Positions 25,093 through 37,584 of a stretch of DNA of 64,000 nucleotides are shown one piece after another (position 1 is the first letter of the stretch; every line of letters begins with the position of its first letter). The notes beneath the pieces are model-generated. The model was given only the letters and a program-made list of their open reading frames with translations. It did not search any database and was not told the DNA's origin. This DNA comes from Pseudomonas sp. ADAK18 (GTDB lineage: Bacteria > Pseudomonadota > Gammaproteobacteria > Pseudomonadales > Pseudomonadaceae). Location of the stretch: the NCBI RefSeq assembly GCF_012935695.1, contig NZ_CP052859.1, positions 537,001-601,000 on the forward strand, given 5' to 3'. Made by a program: the position numbers and the translations under genes.

Positions 25093-25989
25093 TCAACCCC
25101 CGTACTCCGGCCGCCCAGCCAAGCCGTCCTTCAGAAAATCCACCAGCTTGCGAACCTTCGGCGACAAATGTCGCTGCTGCGGATACAGCGCCCACACCGC
25201 AGTATTCGGCGGTTGATGCGCTTCCAGCAGCGACATCAGCGCCCCGCTGTGAAAATGTTCCAGTACGTAATAATCCGGCAACTGACACAACCCCACTCCT
25301 TGCAGCGCCGCATCCAGCACTGCTTGCCCGCTGTTGCAGCGCCAATTTCCCTGCACTCGTTGGGAAAACTCTCGCCCGTCCTGGGCCAGTTGCCAAATAT
25401 CAGAGCTGCCAATCAGGCAGTTATGCCGACTCAACTCCGACAAGCTATGTGGCCGACCATAGCGCTCAAGGTAGGAAGGCGATGCGCACAGGTACATGCG
25501 TCGTGGCGCCAGACGGCTGGCAACCATCCGTGAGTCTTGCAGGCGTCCCAGACGAATCGCCAGGTCCAGGCCTTCGTGGACCAGGTCCAGTTGGCGATTA
25601 CTCAGCTCGATGTCTACCCGCAGTTGCGGATACAGCCCCATGAAGCGCGTCACCAGCGGCACGATAAAGCGTTCGCCATAGGCCACGGCGCAGGTCATGC
25701 GCAGCATGCCCTTGGGTTCGCTGGTGAGATCGCCCACGGCTCGCAACGCCTCCTCGCGGCCGTCCTGTAAGCGTTGGCAGTGCTGGAGGAAGGTCTGGCC
25801 TGCTTCGGTCAGTGTCACGCGGCGGGTGCTGCGATAGAGCAGGCGGGTTTGCAGGCGGTCTTCCAGGCGCGCCACTTGGCGGCTGATATGAGATGACGAA
25901 ACGCCGAGGCGTTCGGCCGCCGCCGTAAATTGACTGCATTCAGCCACGGCGACGAACTCGTCGATGCCTTCCCAGCGGTTCTCCTGCAC
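25093..25989 (-). CDS. gfnR: LysR-family regulator of formaldehyde oxidation (GfnR-like)
   Basis: The product is 298 residues. The N-terminal winged helix-turn-helix (about 1-62, FVAVAECSQFTAAAERLGVS) is followed by a periplasmic-binding-like effector domain. It is divergent from adhC, the usual layout for a LysR regulator and its target, with 108 bases between them. As I recall, the P. aeruginosa gene in this position is GfnR, which controls adhC-fghA in response to formaldehyde. The regulator family is certain; the specific name rests on position and is moderately sure. Confidence 0.82.
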   Translation of the reverse strand: MQENRWEGIDEFVAVAECSQFTAAAERLGVSSSHISRQVARLEDRLQTRLLYRSTRRVTLTEAGQTFLQHCQRLQDGREEALRAVGDLTSEPKGMLRMTCAVAYGERFIVPLVTRFMGLYPQLRVDIELSNRQLDLVHEGLDLAIRLGRLQDSRMVASRLAPRRMYLCASPSYLERYGRPHSLSELSRHNCLIGSSDIWQLAQDGREFSQRVQGNWRCNSGQAVLDAALQGVGLCQLPDYYVLEHFHSGALMSLLEAHQPPNTAVWALYPQQRHLSPKVRKLVDFLKDGLAGRPEYGG

Positions 25990-26031
25990 GGTGATTATCC
26001 CTATATGGCAATAAAGTTTTGCTTTTGGCTG

Positions 26032-27210
<1,179 letters not shown>

Positions 27211-27218
27211 GGTCGGCC

Positions 27219-28064
27219 ATGAGTCTGGAAAACCTGTCCTGCCAGAAAAGCTTCGGCGGCTGGCACAAACGCTATAAACACCATTCTGATGTGCTGGGTT
27301 GCGACATGACGTTCGCCGTGTATCTGCCGCCGCAAGCGGAGCAGGGTGGCAAGCTGCCGGTGTTGTACTGGCTGTCGGGACTGACCTGTACCGATGAGAA
27401 CTTCATGCAAAAGGCTGGTGCCCAGCGTATGGCGGCCGAGTTGGGGTTGATTATTGTTGCGCCGGACACCAGCCCGCGCGGGTCAGGTGTGCCGGGCGAC
27501 CCTGACGGCGCCTGGGATTTCGGTCTTGGCGCCGGGTTTTATCTGAATGCCACCCAGGAACCCTGGGCCAAGCATTATCGGATGCATGACTACGTTGTGC
27601 AGGAATTGCCGGCATTGGTCGAAGCGCATTTCCCTGCGTCAGACAAGCGCGGTATCAGTGGCCACTCCATGGGTGGGCACGGCGCGCTGGTCTGCGCCTT
27701 GCGCAACCCTGGGCGTTATCTGTCGGTGTCGGCGTTCTCGCCGATCAACAACCCGATGGATTGCCCGTGGGGGCAGAAGGCGTTTTCCCGTTACCTCGGG
27801 GATGAGCGCTCGAAGTGGCGCGAGTGGGACGCTTGCGTGCTGATCAGTGACGCGACGCAAAAGCTGCCGTTGCTGGTGGATCAGGGCGATCGTGACGATT
27901 TTCTCGCCGTGCAGCTTAAGCCTGAGGCCCTGATCCAGGCGGCGAAGGCGGCGAACCATCCGCTAGAGCTGCGGCTGCAACCGGGCTATGACCACAGCTA
28001 CTTCTTTATCGCCAGCTTCATCGAAGACCATTTGCGACATCATGGACGCGCTTTGCTCGGTTAA
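27219..28064 (+). CDS. fghA: S-formylglutathione hydrolase
   Basis: Esterase-D-type alpha/beta hydrolase that releases formate and glutathione from S-formylglutathione, completing the pathway begun by AdhC. The product is 281 residues with the nucleophile Ser150 in [10 protein letters not shown] and the catalytic His near the end (GYDHSYFF). It forms a two-gene operon with adhC and is closed by an intrinsic terminator. Confidence 0.95.
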   Translation: MSLENLSCQKSFGGWHKRYKHHSDVLGCDMTFAVYLPPQAEQGGKLPVLYWLSGLTCTDENFMQKAGAQRMAAELGLIIVAPDTSPRGSGVPGDPDGAWDFGLGAGFYLNATQEPWAKHYRMHDYVVQELPALVEAHFPASDKRGISGHSMGGHGALVCALRNPGRYLSVSAFSPINNPMDCPWGQKAFSRYLGDERSKWREWDACVLISDATQKLPLLVDQGDRDDFLAVQLKPEALIQAAKAANHPLELRLQPGYDHSYFFIASFIEDHLRHHGRALLG

Positions 28065-28088
28065 TGTCCGGCAAAAGTAGGTAGAATC

Positions 28089-28118
28089 ACGCCCTGAATT
28101 AAATCGGGGCGTTTTTTT
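28089..28118 (+). terminator. Terminator of adhC-fghA abutting the ispF start
   Basis: ACGCCC (28089-28094) pairs with GGGCGT (28107-28112) and seven Ts follow (28112-28118). The ispF ATG starts at the very next base. The GGGGCG of the right arm is also the only ribosome-site-like sequence for ispF. Confidence 0.8.
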
Positions 28119-28592
28119 ATGCGTATTGGCCACGGCTATGATGTTCACCGTTTCGCCGAAGGCGACTTCATTACCCTGGGTGGTGTGCAAATCACCCACC
28201 ACCACGGGTTGCTGGCTCATTCCGACGGCGACGTTGTCTTGCATGCCTTGAGCGATGCCTTGCTCGGCGCGGCAGCGTTGGGGGATATCGGTAAGCACTT
28301 TCCAGATACCGACCCGACCTTCAAGGGGGCGGACAGTCGTGTTCTGCTGCGTCACGTGGTCGGGCTGATCCATGCCAAGGGCTGGAAGGTCGGCAATGTC
28401 GACAACACCATCGTGGCCCAGGCGCCGAAAATGGCCCCGCATATCGAATCCATGCGCATGCTGATTGCCGCGGATCTTCAAGTTGAGTTGGATCAAGTGA
28501 ACGTAAAAGCTACCACCACCGAAAAACTAGGGTTTACCGGTCGCGAAGAGGGCATTGCCGTGCACTCCGTTGCCTTGTTGCTGCGCGCATGA
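28119..28592 (+). CDS. ispF: 2-C-methyl-D-erythritol 2,4-cyclodiphosphate synthase
   Basis: Fifth step of the MEP pathway, cyclising CDP-methylerythritol 2-phosphate. The product is 157 residues. The metal-binding Asp8 and His10 lie in GYDVHRF and the [18 protein letters not shown] block is intact. Its leader is odd: the start codon directly follows an intrinsic terminator, so it relies on read-through, an internal promoter or very short leaders. It overlaps truD by ATGA. Confidence 0.96.
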   Translation: MRIGHGYDVHRFAEGDFITLGGVQITHHHGLLAHSDGDVVLHALSDALLGAAALGDIGKHFPDTDPTFKGADSRVLLRHVVGLIHAKGWKVGNVDNTIVAQAPKMAPHIESMRMLIAADLQVELDQVNVKATTTEKLGFTGREEGIAVHSVALLLRA

Positions 28593-29634
28593 ATGATCTG
28601 CAACTGCTGGGCCCGCGTGCCTATGGCGATGCCTTGGGCAGTGCTGTACTGAAAGCCACTGCCGAAGATTTCCAGGTGGATGAAGTGCTGGATATCCCGC
28701 TGACCGGCGAGGGTGAACACCTGTGGCTGTGGGTGGAAAAGCGCGGCCTGAACACTGAAGAAGCGGCGCGACGTATCGCCAAGGCCGCCGGCGTGCCGTT
28801 ACGCACGGTCAGCTATGCTGGGCTCAAGGACCGTCAAGCGCTGACTCGCCAGTGGTTCAGCGTGCAGCTACCGGGCAAGGCCGATCCTGACCTGAGCGCC
28901 GCAGAAAACGACACCCTGAAGATCCTCAAGATTGCCCGCCACAAGCGCAAGCTGCAGCGGGGTGCGCATTCGGCCAACGGTTTCACCCTGCGACTGACTC
29001 AGTTCGCTGGCGACAGCGCGGCCATCGACGCCCGCCTGCAACTGATTGCCAAGCAGGGCATTCCCAATTATTTCGGCGCCCAGCGTTTCGGCCATAACGG
29101 CGGCAACGTCGTCGATGCTCGGGAGTGGGCGGCCCGCAAGGCTTTGCCGGAGCAGCGCAATGTGCGTTCGCGCCTGCTGTCCACCGCCCGTAGTTTCCTG
29201 TTCAACAAAGTGCTGGCGGCGCGGGTCGCTGATGGTTCATGGCAGCGCGCCCAGGTAGGTGATTTGCTGGCATTCACCGACAGCCGCAGTTTTTTCCCGG
29301 CAGGGGAAGCTGAATGCAGCGACCCACGCCTGGCCATCCTGGATTTGCACCCTACGGGCCCGCAGTGGGGCGAGGGCGATTCTCCGGCCTCGGGTGCCAC
29401 TCAGGCTCTGGAACAGGCGGTCGCGGCCAGTGAAGCGGATCTACGGGATTGGCTGGTCAATGCCGGCATGAGCCAGGAACGTCGCATTCTGCGACTGCCC
29501 ATCGGCGGGTTGACGTGGCATTATCCCGAGTCTGACATTCTGCAATTGGAATTCGTCCTGCCGGCCGGATGCTTTGCCACTGTATTGGTGCGCGAGCTTG
29601 TAGATCTGGTGCCGGTGGGGCAGACGGACAGCCC

Positions 29635-29647
<13 letters not shown>
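28589..29647 (+). CDS. truD: tRNA pseudouridine(13) synthase
   Basis: Makes pseudouridine 13 in tRNA(Glu). The product is 352 residues, with catalytic Asp81 in [13 protein letters not shown] and the TRUD insertion domain in the second half. It overlaps ispF by 4 bases and surE by 13 bases, so ispF-truD-surE-pcm are closely coupled. Confidence 0.95.
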
Positions 29648-31061
<1,414 letters not shown>

Positions 31062-31205
31062 TCATTTATGAGTAGGGCACTGAATTCTATTGCCGGGTAT
31101 GTGTCTTACTGCGGGGTCTATTAAGTAAACATGATTGGTAATGGGTGTTAAACATGATGAATTTTTCTTTAAGGTCGTGTTTTCGGTAAAAGCTCTACTG
31201 CCCGT

Positions 31206-31211
31206 TATACT
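31206..31211 (+). promoter_or_regulatory. Candidate -10 element upstream of nlpD
   Basis: TATACT is an excellent sigma-70 -10 hexamer, 61 bases before the nlpD GTG in the 211-base gap after pcm. No good -35 lies at standard spacing, so the call is tentative. The main rpoS promoter in related species lies inside nlpD. Confidence 0.35.
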
Positions 31212-31272
31212 TGCGACATATTTCAAGCCTGATACAGGCATTCAGTTTCAGCCACCAAAAAGGGAGCGGCGG

Positions 31273-32109
31273 GTGAGTCTCACGGTCATTGCGCAGCGTA
31301 TGAGTAAAACAAGCATTCAGCGACTGGTGATTGGCCTTGTCTTGGGTTCCTTATTGACGGCTTGTTCCAGCACGCCAAGTGGCGGTGCGCGGGTTGTTGA
31401 TCGCAATAATGCGGTGCCACAAAAGCCGACGGTCACCACCGGGCAATATGTAGTGCGCAAGGGCGATACGATGTTTTCGATTGCCTTCCGTTATGGCTGG
31501 GATTACAAGGCATTGGCAGCGCGTAACAACATTCCTGTGCCATATACGATACATCCGGGTCAGACCATTCGTTTTGATGGGCGCACCGGCTCAACACCGA
31601 CGGCAGTTGTCAAATATTCCGGTTCTTCAGCGTCATCTTCGAGCAGAACCACCATCATCACTCGGCCTGCAGGCACCGCTGCGCCTACGGTTGCGAGTAA
31701 ACCGGCACCTGCGCCGCTGCCTCCTGCCGGGCCTGCACCCACCGGTTGGGGATGGCCTTCAAATGGCATTCTTATTGGAAAATTCTCTTCAAACGGTAGT
31801 TTGAATAAAGGCATTGATATCGCCGGGGATTTGGGACAGCCTGTTTTAGCTGCGTCTGATGGGACAGTGGTATACGCCGGGAGTGGTTTACGGGGCTACG
31901 GCGAACTGGTCATCATCAAACACAGCGATACCTACGTCAGTGCTTACGGTCATAACCGCAGGCTGTTGGTTCGGGAGGGGCAGCAGGTCAAAGTCGGACA
32001 GACAATTGCCGAAATGGGGTCGACTGGTACAGACCGGGTGAAACTTCACTTTGAGATTCGCCGCCAAGGTAAACCTGTTGATCCACTGCAATTCCTTCCC
32101 CGGCGTTGA
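31273..32109 (+). CDS. nlpD: Murein hydrolase activator NlpD (lipoprotein)
   Basis: Outer-membrane lipoprotein that activates an AmiC-type amidase at the division septum. The product is 278 residues from the GTG at 31273, with AGGGAG just upstream. The lipobox is LLTACSS, a LysM domain follows (YVVRKGDTMFSIAFRYGWDY) and the C-terminus is a LytM/M23 domain. The metal-binding His is replaced (NKGIDIAG), as in E. coli NlpD, so it should regulate rather than cut peptidoglycan. An in-frame ATG 46 codons upstream lacks support. Confidence 0.93.
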   Translation: MSLTVIAQRMSKTSIQRLVIGLVLGSLLTACSSTPSGGARVVDRNNAVPQKPTVTTGQYVVRKGDTMFSIAFRYGWDYKALAARNNIPVPYTIHPGQTIRFDGRTGSTPTAVVKYSGSSASSSSRTTIITRPAGTAAPTVASKPAPAPLPPAGPAPTGWGWPSNGILIGKFSSNGSLNKGIDIAGDLGQPVLAASDGTVVYAGSGLRGYGELVIIKHSDTYVSAYGHNRRLLVREGQQVKVGQTIAEMGSTGTDRVKLHFEIRRQGKPVDPLQFLPRR

Positions 32110-32118
32110 TGTGTTGCC

Positions 32119-32149
32119 AGCCTGTTCCCTCACGTAGAAGGAACAGGCT
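32119..32149 (+). other. Hairpin in the nlpD-rpoS spacer
   Basis: AGCCTGTTCC (32119-32128) pairs perfectly with GGAACAGGCT (32140-32149) around an 11-base loop. No T run follows. It lies in the rpoS mRNA leader about 65 bases before the start and may influence rpoS translation or mark the nlpD 3' end. Confidence 0.5.
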
Positions 32150-32214
32150 CCAGCGTTGCCAAGGATAAAGGCGTCGCTTGAGCTTGAGGTCGAACTCACC
32201 AAAGGACTATAACA

Positions 32215-33222
32215 ATGGCTCTCAGTAAAGAAGCGCCGGAGTTTGACATCGACGATGAGGTTCTCCTTATGGAGACCGGCATCGCTATGGATTCGATGTC
32301 GAATGATGAGGGATCTGCTACACCTTCAGTTCGTACCAAATCCAAAAACTCCACCGCGTTAAAACAGCACAAATACATTGATTACACGCGGGCGCTTGAT
32401 GCGACCCAGTTGTATCTCAATGAAATCGGCTTTTCCCCATTACTTACCCCCGAAGAAGAAGTCCATTTTGCGCGCTTGTCGCAAAAGGGCGATCCGGCCG
32501 GGCGCAAGCGCATGATTGAAAGCAACTTGCGACTGGTGGTGAAAATCGCCCGGCGCTATGTCAATCGTGGGCTGTCTCTGTTGGACTTGATCGAGGAGGG
32601 TAACCTCGGCTTGATCCGGGCGGTGGAGAAGTTCGACCCGGAGCGGGGGTTCCGCTTTTCGACCTACGCCACCTGGTGGATTCGTCAGACCATCGAGCGG
32701 GCGATCATGAATCAGACCCGCACCATCCGGTTGCCGATCCATGTGGTCAAGGAGCTCAACGTCTACCTGCGGGCGGCGCGTGAGCTGACACAGAAACTCG
32801 ATCATGAACCTTCGCCTGAAGAAATCGCCAACCTGCTGGAAAAACCGGTAGGGGAGGTCAAGCGCATGCTTGGCCTGAATGAGCGGGTATCTTCGGTCGA
32901 CGTCTCGCTGGGTCCTGATTCGGATAAAACCCTGCTGGACACCCTGACCGATGATCGTCCTACGGATCCTTGTGAGCTGTTGCAGGACGATGACCTGTCA
33001 CAAAGTATCGACCAGTGGTTGTCGGAACTGACAGACAAGCAGCGTGAGGTGGTGATACGCCGCTTCGGGCTGCGTGGCCATGAAAGCAGCACCCTGGAGG
33101 ATGTTGGCCTGGAGATCGGCCTGACCCGTGAGCGTGTGCGGCAGATCCAGGTGGAGGGTCTCAAGCGCTTGCGGGAGATCCTGGAGAAGAATGGCTTGTC
33201 GAGTGAGTCGTTGTTTCAGTAA
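32215..33222 (+). CDS. rpoS: RNA polymerase sigma factor RpoS
   Basis: Stationary-phase and general-stress sigma factor. The product is 335 residues. Region 1.2 ([20 protein letters not shown]), region 2 ([20 protein letters not shown] and [14 protein letters not shown]), region 3 and region 4 helix-turn-helix ([20 protein letters not shown]) are intact. AAAGGA precedes the ATG. It is the last gene of surE-pcm-nlpD-rpoS. Downstream comes a REP structure and a convergent cold-shock gene. Confidence 0.98.
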   Translation: MALSKEAPEFDIDDEVLLMETGIAMDSMSNDEGSATPSVRTKSKNSTALKQHKYIDYTRALDATQLYLNEIGFSPLLTPEEEVHFARLSQKGDPAGRKRMIESNLRLVVKIARRYVNRGLSLLDLIEEGNLGLIRAVEKFDPERGFRFSTYATWWIRQTIERAIMNQTRTIRLPIHVVKELNVYLRAARELTQKLDHEPSPEEIANLLEKPVGEVKRMLGLNERVSSVDVSLGPDSDKTLLDTLTDDRPTDPCELLQDDDLSQSIDQWLSELTDKQREVVIRRFGLRGHESSTLEDVGLEIGLTRERVRQIQVEGLKRLREILEKNGLSSESLFQ

Positions 33223-33234
33223 CGAAGCAAGACA

Positions 33235-33360
33235 AAATGTGGGAGCTGGCTTGTGCGGGAGCCGGGCTTGCCCGCGATAGCATCACCTCGGTGTAACTGA
33301 CAGACCGAGGTGCCAGTATCGCGGGTAAGCCCGGCTCCCACATAAGCAAGTCCCACATTT
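33235..33360 (+). repeat. Nested REP inverted repeat after rpoS
   Basis: Outer arms AAATGTGGGAGCTGGCTTGT and its near-inverse (ATAAGCAAGTCCCACATTT) enclose inner arms built on GCGGGAGCCGGGCTTGCCCG and its inverse, with ACCTCGGT and ACCGAGGT at the centre. Two REP pairs are nested one inside the other. It may protect or terminate rpoS mRNA. Confidence 0.88.
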
Positions 33361-33400
33361 TTTATGCCTGGCATTTGGCTGTCCCCAAACGCCAGACGTA

Positions 33401-33432
33401 AAAAAGCCCCGCTTTTAAGGGCAGGGCTTTTT
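33401..33432 (-). terminator. Terminator of the cold-shock gene
   Basis: AAAAAGCCC (33401-33409) pairs with GGGCTTTTT (33424-33432). Read on the minus strand it follows the cold-shock gene by 18 bases and ends in a T run. The A/T tracts on both sides make it bidirectional, so it can also stop rpoS transcripts. Confidence 0.85.
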
Positions 33433-33449
33433 GACTGGATCAGTACAAG

Positions 33450-33659
33450 TTAGATAACTTGAACTTCTTCAGCTTGCATGCCTTTCTGACCGCGGGTAGC
33501 GATGAAAGAAACCTGTTGGCCTTCTTTCAGGCTTTTGAAGCCGTCGGATTGGATAGCTTTGAAGTGAACGAACAGGTCGTCACCGGATTGTGGAGTGATG
33601 AAGCCGAAGCCTTTTTCATCGTTGAACCACTTAACGGTACCAGTTTGGCGATTAGACAT
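33450..33659 (-). CDS. cspA: Cold-shock protein, CspA/CapB family
   Basis: Single OB-fold RNA and single-stranded DNA-binding protein of 69 residues. The RNP1 motif KGFGFITP and RNP2 motif DLFVHF are intact. It is close to Pseudomonas CapB. A promoter-like pair sits about 150 bases upstream, giving the long 5' leader common to cold-shock genes. Which of the several cold-shock paralogues this is cannot be settled here. Confidence 0.93.
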   Translation of the reverse strand: MSNRQTGTVKWFNDEKGFGFITPQSGDDLFVHFKAIQSDGFKSLKEGQQVSFIATRGQKGMQAEEVQVI

Positions 33660-34034
33660 GGTGTATCTCCTTGGACAAAGTTAACTGCGACTCAGGAAAA
33701 GCCCTGGCCGAGACTGAGTGCAAAGAGCAGGAAAAATTCTTGGAGATGGTTGGATCGAAATTCAACATCGTGTAGAGATTCTCAGTGACACAAGCAGCAC
33801 AGTGGCGCCACCTTAACCCTTTTTCCGGGACGTGCCAATGATATTTCCGAAGGTTTCTCTATTTTCGTGACTGGCGGTGGTCTGTGAGGGTTTTGGCCGC
33901 TTCAATTCAAGCCTCGCCCCACGGGCTGTGGCCTGACAGCCTGCAAGAAAAACCTGCGGCCCTTTGAACCGCAGGGCCGGCCCCGGTAAGATGCCCAACA
34001 GAATTTTTCCACCTCGCTATTCAGGACACCCGCC
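33660..34034. other. Gene-free spacer between cold-shock gene and dcd
   Basis: The left half is the leader and promoter of the cold-shock gene. The right half leads into dcd and contains a small hairpin (CCTGCGG at 33953-33959 with CCGCAGG at 33969-33975). I see no other gene and no GGA-rich RsmZ-like RNA. Confidence 0.5.
33810..33838 (-). promoter_or_regulatory. Candidate promoter of the cold-shock gene
   Basis: On the minus strand TTGGCA (33838-33833) and TAAGGT (33815-33810) are separated by 17 bases. Initiation near 33803 would give a leader of about 145 bases, typical for CspA-type genes whose leader responds to temperature. Confidence 0.45.
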
Positions 34035-34601
34035 ATGAGCATCAAATCGGACAAGTGGATTCGCCGCATGGCGCAAGAGCACGGCATGATCGAGCCCTTC
34101 GTAGAGCGCCAGATGCGCGGCGAAGGCACCGAGCGGCTGATTTCGTTCGGGGTTTCCAGCTACGGTTACGACGTACGTTGCGCTGATGAGTTCAAGGTTT
34201 TCACCAACATCAATTCGGCCACCGTTGATCCGAAAAATTTCGACGAAAAAAGCTTCGTCGACGTCAAGAGTGACGTGTGCATCATTCCGCCGAACTCCTT
34301 CGCCCTGGCGCGTACCGTCGAGTTCTTCCGCATTCCGCGTAATGTCCTGACCATCTGCCTGGGCAAAAGCACCTATGCGCGCTGCGGCATCATCGTCAAC
34401 GTGACGCCTCTGGAACCCGAGTGGGAAGGCCACGTGACGCTGGAGTTCTCCAACACCACTACCTTGCCGGCGAAGATCTACGCCAACGAAGGTGTGGCAC
34501 AGATGTTGTTCTTCGAATCCGACGAAGAGTGTGAAGTGTCCTATAAGGACCGTGGCGGCAAGTATCAGGGTCAGCGCGGCGTCACCCTGCCACGCACCTG
34601 A
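34035..34601 (+). CDS. dcd: dCTP deaminase
   Basis: Deaminates dCTP to dUTP, the main source of dUMP for thymidylate in Gram-negative bacteria. The product is 188 residues. The family block [13 protein letters not shown], the catalytic Glu region [18 protein letters not shown] and the C-terminal [14 protein letters not shown] are intact. AGGACACC precedes the ATG. Confidence 0.96.
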   Translation: MSIKSDKWIRRMAQEHGMIEPFVERQMRGEGTERLISFGVSSYGYDVRCADEFKVFTNINSATVDPKNFDEKSFVDVKSDVCIIPPNSFALARTVEFFRIPRNVLTICLGKSTYARCGIIVNVTPLEPEWEGHVTLEFSNTTTLPAKIYANEGVAQMLFFESDEECEVSYKDRGGKYQGQRGVTLPRT

Positions 34602-34709
34602 TCGAAACGTCTTACACGTTAAGGGAATTTGTCTGCGGGCAGGCACTCTATTGAGTGTACTGCTCCGGATCGTGCAAAACGTTCCGGGCCACGCTTGAGG
34701 AGTCCCCCT

Positions 34710-34910
34710 ATGAAGCTCGATCCGCGAATCAGCGCCGAACTCGCCCGCCTTGAACCTAACCAGATTGGCGTCATGGCGTGGTCCTTGATGGCGCATCCGT
34801 CCGTCAGCGACGGCGGCATTCCCGGCCAGCCTGACGAAGATTATCCCCAGCCTACCGAACCCGGTGAGCCAACCTTGCCAGACGAGCCGCCACCGGCCCC
34901 AGTTGCCTGA
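34710..34910 (+). CDS. Conserved small protein of unknown function, 66 residues
   Basis: I do not recognise a named domain. The ATG at 34710 has GAGGAG upstream. The first half is probably helical (LDPRISAELARLEPNQIGVM) and the second half is Pro/Glu-rich and disordered, ending PDEPPPAPVA. It has no signal peptide or membrane segment, so it is probably cytoplasmic. It lies 108 bases after dcd in the same direction. Confidence 0.7.
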   Translation: MKLDPRISAELARLEPNQIGVMAWSLMAHPSVSDGGIPGQPDEDYPQPTEPGEPTLPDEPPPAPVA

Positions 34911-34967
34911 ATCACTCTGGACGCCTCTGAGAGCCTGATGAACGCTGAATGCTTAAGGAAGTGAGCG

Positions 34968-35732
34968 TTACTTCAGATTGCCGCTGAGGAACTGCTGGAG
35001 GCGCTCGCTCTTGGGATTTCCCAGTACGTCCTCCGGCGTGCCTTCCTCTTCCACCAGTCCCTTGTGCAAGAACAGCACCTGGCTCGATACCTTGCGGGCG
35101 AAGCTCATTTCGTGGGTGACCATGATCATGGTCCGGCCTTCCTCCGCCAGACCCTGAATCACCTTCAGCACTTCGCCTACCAGTTCCGGGTCAAGGGCCG
35201 AGGTGGGCTCATCGAACAGCATCACCTCCGGCTCCATCGCCAGCGCCCGGGCAATCGCCACTCGTTGTTGCTGGCCGCCCGAAAGAAACGCTGGGTATTG
35301 ATCGGCGACGCGCGCCGGTAGACCCACTTTGTCCAGGTAGCGACGGGCACGGTCTTCGGCGTCCTTCTTGCTGCAGCCCAGCACCCGGCGCGGCGCCATG
35401 GTGATGTTTTCCAGCACGCTCATGTGGCTCCACAGGTTGAAGTGCTGGAACACCATTGCCAGCCGTGTGCGGATGCGCTGTAACTCGGCCTCATCAGCCA
35501 CGCGCATGCCGTGGCGGTCGCTGACCATGCGGATTTGCTGGCCATCCAGGGTCATGGCGCCGTCATCGGGTTGTTCGAGAAAGTTGATGCAGCGCAAAAA
35601 AGTGCTTTTGCCCGAGCCGCTGGCGCCGATCAAACTGATCACGTCACCCGTCTTGGCCTTGAGCGAAACACCTTTGAGCACTTCATTGTCGCCATAGCAT
35701 TTATGCAGGCCTTCAACGGTCAATTTGTACAT
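34968..35732 (-). CDS. aotP: Arginine/ornithine ABC transporter ATP-binding protein
   Basis: ATPase of a basic amino-acid uptake system. The product is 254 residues from the ATG at 35732, beginning [20 protein letters not shown]. Walker [10 protein letters not shown] is at 36-44, and the signature LSGGQQQR and Walker [10 protein letters not shown] are intact. A longer reading upstream runs into aotO and is rejected. It is the last gene of the operon. In P. aeruginosa, as I recall, argR follows; here it does not. Confidence 0.92.
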   Translation of the reverse strand: MYKLTVEGLHKCYGDNEVLKGVSLKAKTGDVISLIGASGSGKSTFLRCINFLEQPDDGAMTLDGQQIRMVSDRHGMRVADEAELQRIRTRLAMVFQHFNLWSHMSVLENITMAPRRVLGCSKKDAEDRARRYLDKVGLPARVADQYPAFLSGGQQQRVAIARALAMEPEVMLFDEPTSALDPELVGEVLKVIQGLAEEGRTMIMVTHEMSFARKVSSQVLFLHKGLVEEEGTPEDVLGNPKSERLQQFLSGNLK

Positions 35733-35745
35733 GGGGCATGCATCC

Positions 35746-36864
35746 TCAAGGCGAAAGTAGATAGCCGCTGCGATAGGCCTCACGGCCTGCGACATGGGCG
35801 ATGACCATCCCGGCAGTGGCCATGCGACGCAGTGAGCGGGCGTAAAGCAGGCCGGCATTGCGGCAATGCACCGGCGTTACGCGGTCATGAATGGGGTCAA
35901 TGATTTCGGCGATCAACTGTCCGGCTTCCACGTACTCCCCCGGCAGCGCGCTGAACACCAGCAAGCCGCCTACGGGCGTGGCAACCGGTTCGACGCCCGC
36001 CAACGGTGTGGCGGGGTAGGACAGTTCCGGCAGAGGCGCAGGCTCACCGGTAATCGCCCCGAAGCGAATCAGGTAATCGATGATCGCCTGGCAATCGAGG
36101 CTCGCCAGACCATGGTTGACGTCGCCCTGGCCACGCAACTCGAGGGTCACGGAAAAACTGCCCATGGGAATGGTGAATCGATCGCCGAAACGTTGCTGCA
36201 ATTGCCACCACACCAGCGTGAAACACTCATCGAAGGACTGTCCACCGGAATCGGTGGCCAGCAGACTGGCTTCAGCGCCGATATAGCGGGCCAATGGCTC
36301 GACCTGTGGCCACGCTTGGGGTGTGGTGTACAGGTGGGCCACGGCTTCGAAGTCGCAATGCAGGTCCAGCACCATGTCGGCATCACACGCCAGGCGTTGC
36401 AACACCAGGCGCTGGGATTGCAGTTGGGTGGCGGGTGTTTGCGCGGCCAGCGCCAGGGCCAGGGCGTCGCGGATCAGCTCAAGGTTGTGCTGCGGATCTT
36501 CCCCCAGCAAGTCTTCGACCTGATTGCCGACCTCTTCACTGAGGTCAACAAATAGCCGATTGAAGTTCTGCCCGCTTTCCAGCTCGTAGCGGCCCAGAGG
36601 GATATCCATCAATACCTGTTCCAGTCCCGCCGGGTTGGCAATTGGCACCAGTACGATTTCACTGCGTAGGCGCCCGGTGGCGGCCAGTTCGGCCAGGCGA
36701 GCCTTCAGGTGCCAGGCCACCAGCATGCCGGGCAGTTCGTCGGCGTGCAGCGAGGACTGGATGTAGATCTTGCCTTCGGCCTGCTCGGGACCGAAGTGAA
36801 AGCTGTGAATCTGCCGCTCGGTACCCGGCACCGGCGCCAGTAAGGGATGAATCTGATGACGCAT
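35746..36864 (-). CDS. aotO: AstE/aspartoacylase-family metallohydrolase of the aot operon
   Basis: M14-type zinc hydrolase related to succinylglutamate desuccinylase, 372 residues. The zinc ligands His40 and Glu43 lie in SLHADELPG, a third His in [14 protein letters not shown], and a likely catalytic Glu in [10 protein letters not shown]. It lies between the permease and ATPase genes, 9 bases from aotM, the position of aotO in P. aeruginosa. Its substrate is unknown; deacylating a modified basic amino acid after import is an inference. Confidence 0.87.
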   Translation of the reverse strand: MRHQIHPLLAPVPGTERQIHSFHFGPEQAEGKIYIQSSLHADELPGMLVAWHLKARLAELAATGRLRSEIVLVPIANPAGLEQVLMDIPLGRYELESGQNFNRLFVDLSEEVGNQVEDLLGEDPQHNLELIRDALALALAAQTPATQLQSQRLVLQRLACDADMVLDLHCDFEAVAHLYTTPQAWPQVEPLARYIGAEASLLATDSGGQSFDECFTLVWWQLQQRFGDRFTIPMGSFSVTLELRGQGDVNHGLASLDCQAIIDYLIRFGAITGEPAPLPELSYPATPLAGVEPVATPVGGLLVFSALPGEYVEAGQLIAEIIDPIHDRVTPVHCRNAGLLYARSLRRMATAGMVIAHVAGREAYRSGYLLSP

Positions 36865-36873
36865 GGAAGCTCC

Positions 36874-37584
36874 TTAGTGGCTGGGCCCGAGAAAGGCCAG
36901 CCAGCGGCGCTCCGCCAGACGAAACAGACCGACCAGGGCAAAGGTCACGGTCAAGTAGATCAGCGCAGCGATGCCGAATGATTGAAAGGTCATGTAAGTG
37001 GCGGAGTTGGCGTCCCGGGCGACTTTCAGAATGTCCGGGATGGTTGCGGTAAAGGCCACCGTGGTCGAGTGCAGCATCAGGATCACTTCATTACTGTAGT
37101 ACGGCAATGAACGGCGCAGCGCCGATGGCATGATCACATAGGCATACAACTTCCAGCCGCTCAGGCCGTAGGCCTTGGCTGCTTCGACTTCACCATGGGC
37201 CATGCTGCGGATCGCTCCGGCAAAGATCTCGGTGGTGTAGGCGCAAGTGTTGAGGGCGAAGGCCAGGATGGTGCAGTTCATCGCATCGCGAAAAAATGCA
37301 TCCAGCACCGGTTGTGCCCGAACCGCCGCAATGCTGTAGATCCCGGTGTAGCAAATCAGCAGTTGGATATACAGCGGCGTCCCGCGAAACAGGTAGGTAT
37401 AAAACTGTACTGGCCAGCGCACCCAACGATTGCGCGAAACCCTGGCGATAGACAAGGGAATCGACACCAGAAACCCGATGAAGATCGAGGCACTGAGCAG
37501 CCACATGGTCATGGCCAGGCCGGTGATGTGCTGGCCGTCGCTATAGAGGAAGGGGCGCCAGTATTGCTGGAGAAGTTCGATCAT
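36874..37584 (-). CDS. aotM: Arginine/ornithine ABC transporter permease AotM
   Basis: Inner-membrane permease of the polar amino-acid family, 236 residues with about five membrane segments. The ATPase-contact (EAA) loop is visible as EVEAAKAYGLSGWKLYAYVI. It overlaps aotQ by 4 bases (ATGA on the minus strand), and the two permeases would form a heterodimer. Confidence 0.92.
   Translation of the reverse strand: MIELLQQYWRPFLYSDGQHITGLAMTMWLLSASIFIGFLVSIPLSIARVSRNRWVRWPVQFYTYLFRGTPLYIQLLICYTGIYSIAAVRAQPVLDAFFRDAMNCTILAFALNTCAYTTEIFAGAIRSMAHGEVEAAKAYGLSGWKLYAYVIMPSALRRSLPYYSNEVILMLHSTTVAFTATIPDILKVARDANSATYMTFQSFGIAALIYLTVTFALVGLFRLAERRWLAFLGPSH

Noticed and set aside
31135..31272. 46-codon upstream extension of nlpD
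   Set aside because: It is AT-rich with poor codon use and contains a TATACT promoter element. The GTG at 31273 has a ribosome site and yields a proper lipoprotein signal.
33361..33400. Hairpin CTGGC-A-TTTGG / CCAAA-C-GCCAG as a terminator
   Set aside because: The runs flanking it are on the wrong side for both strands; the neighbouring 33401-33432 hairpin is the real terminator.
33223..34034. RsmZ-like small RNA after rpoS
   Set aside because: No series of GGA motifs in hairpin loops was found on either strand.
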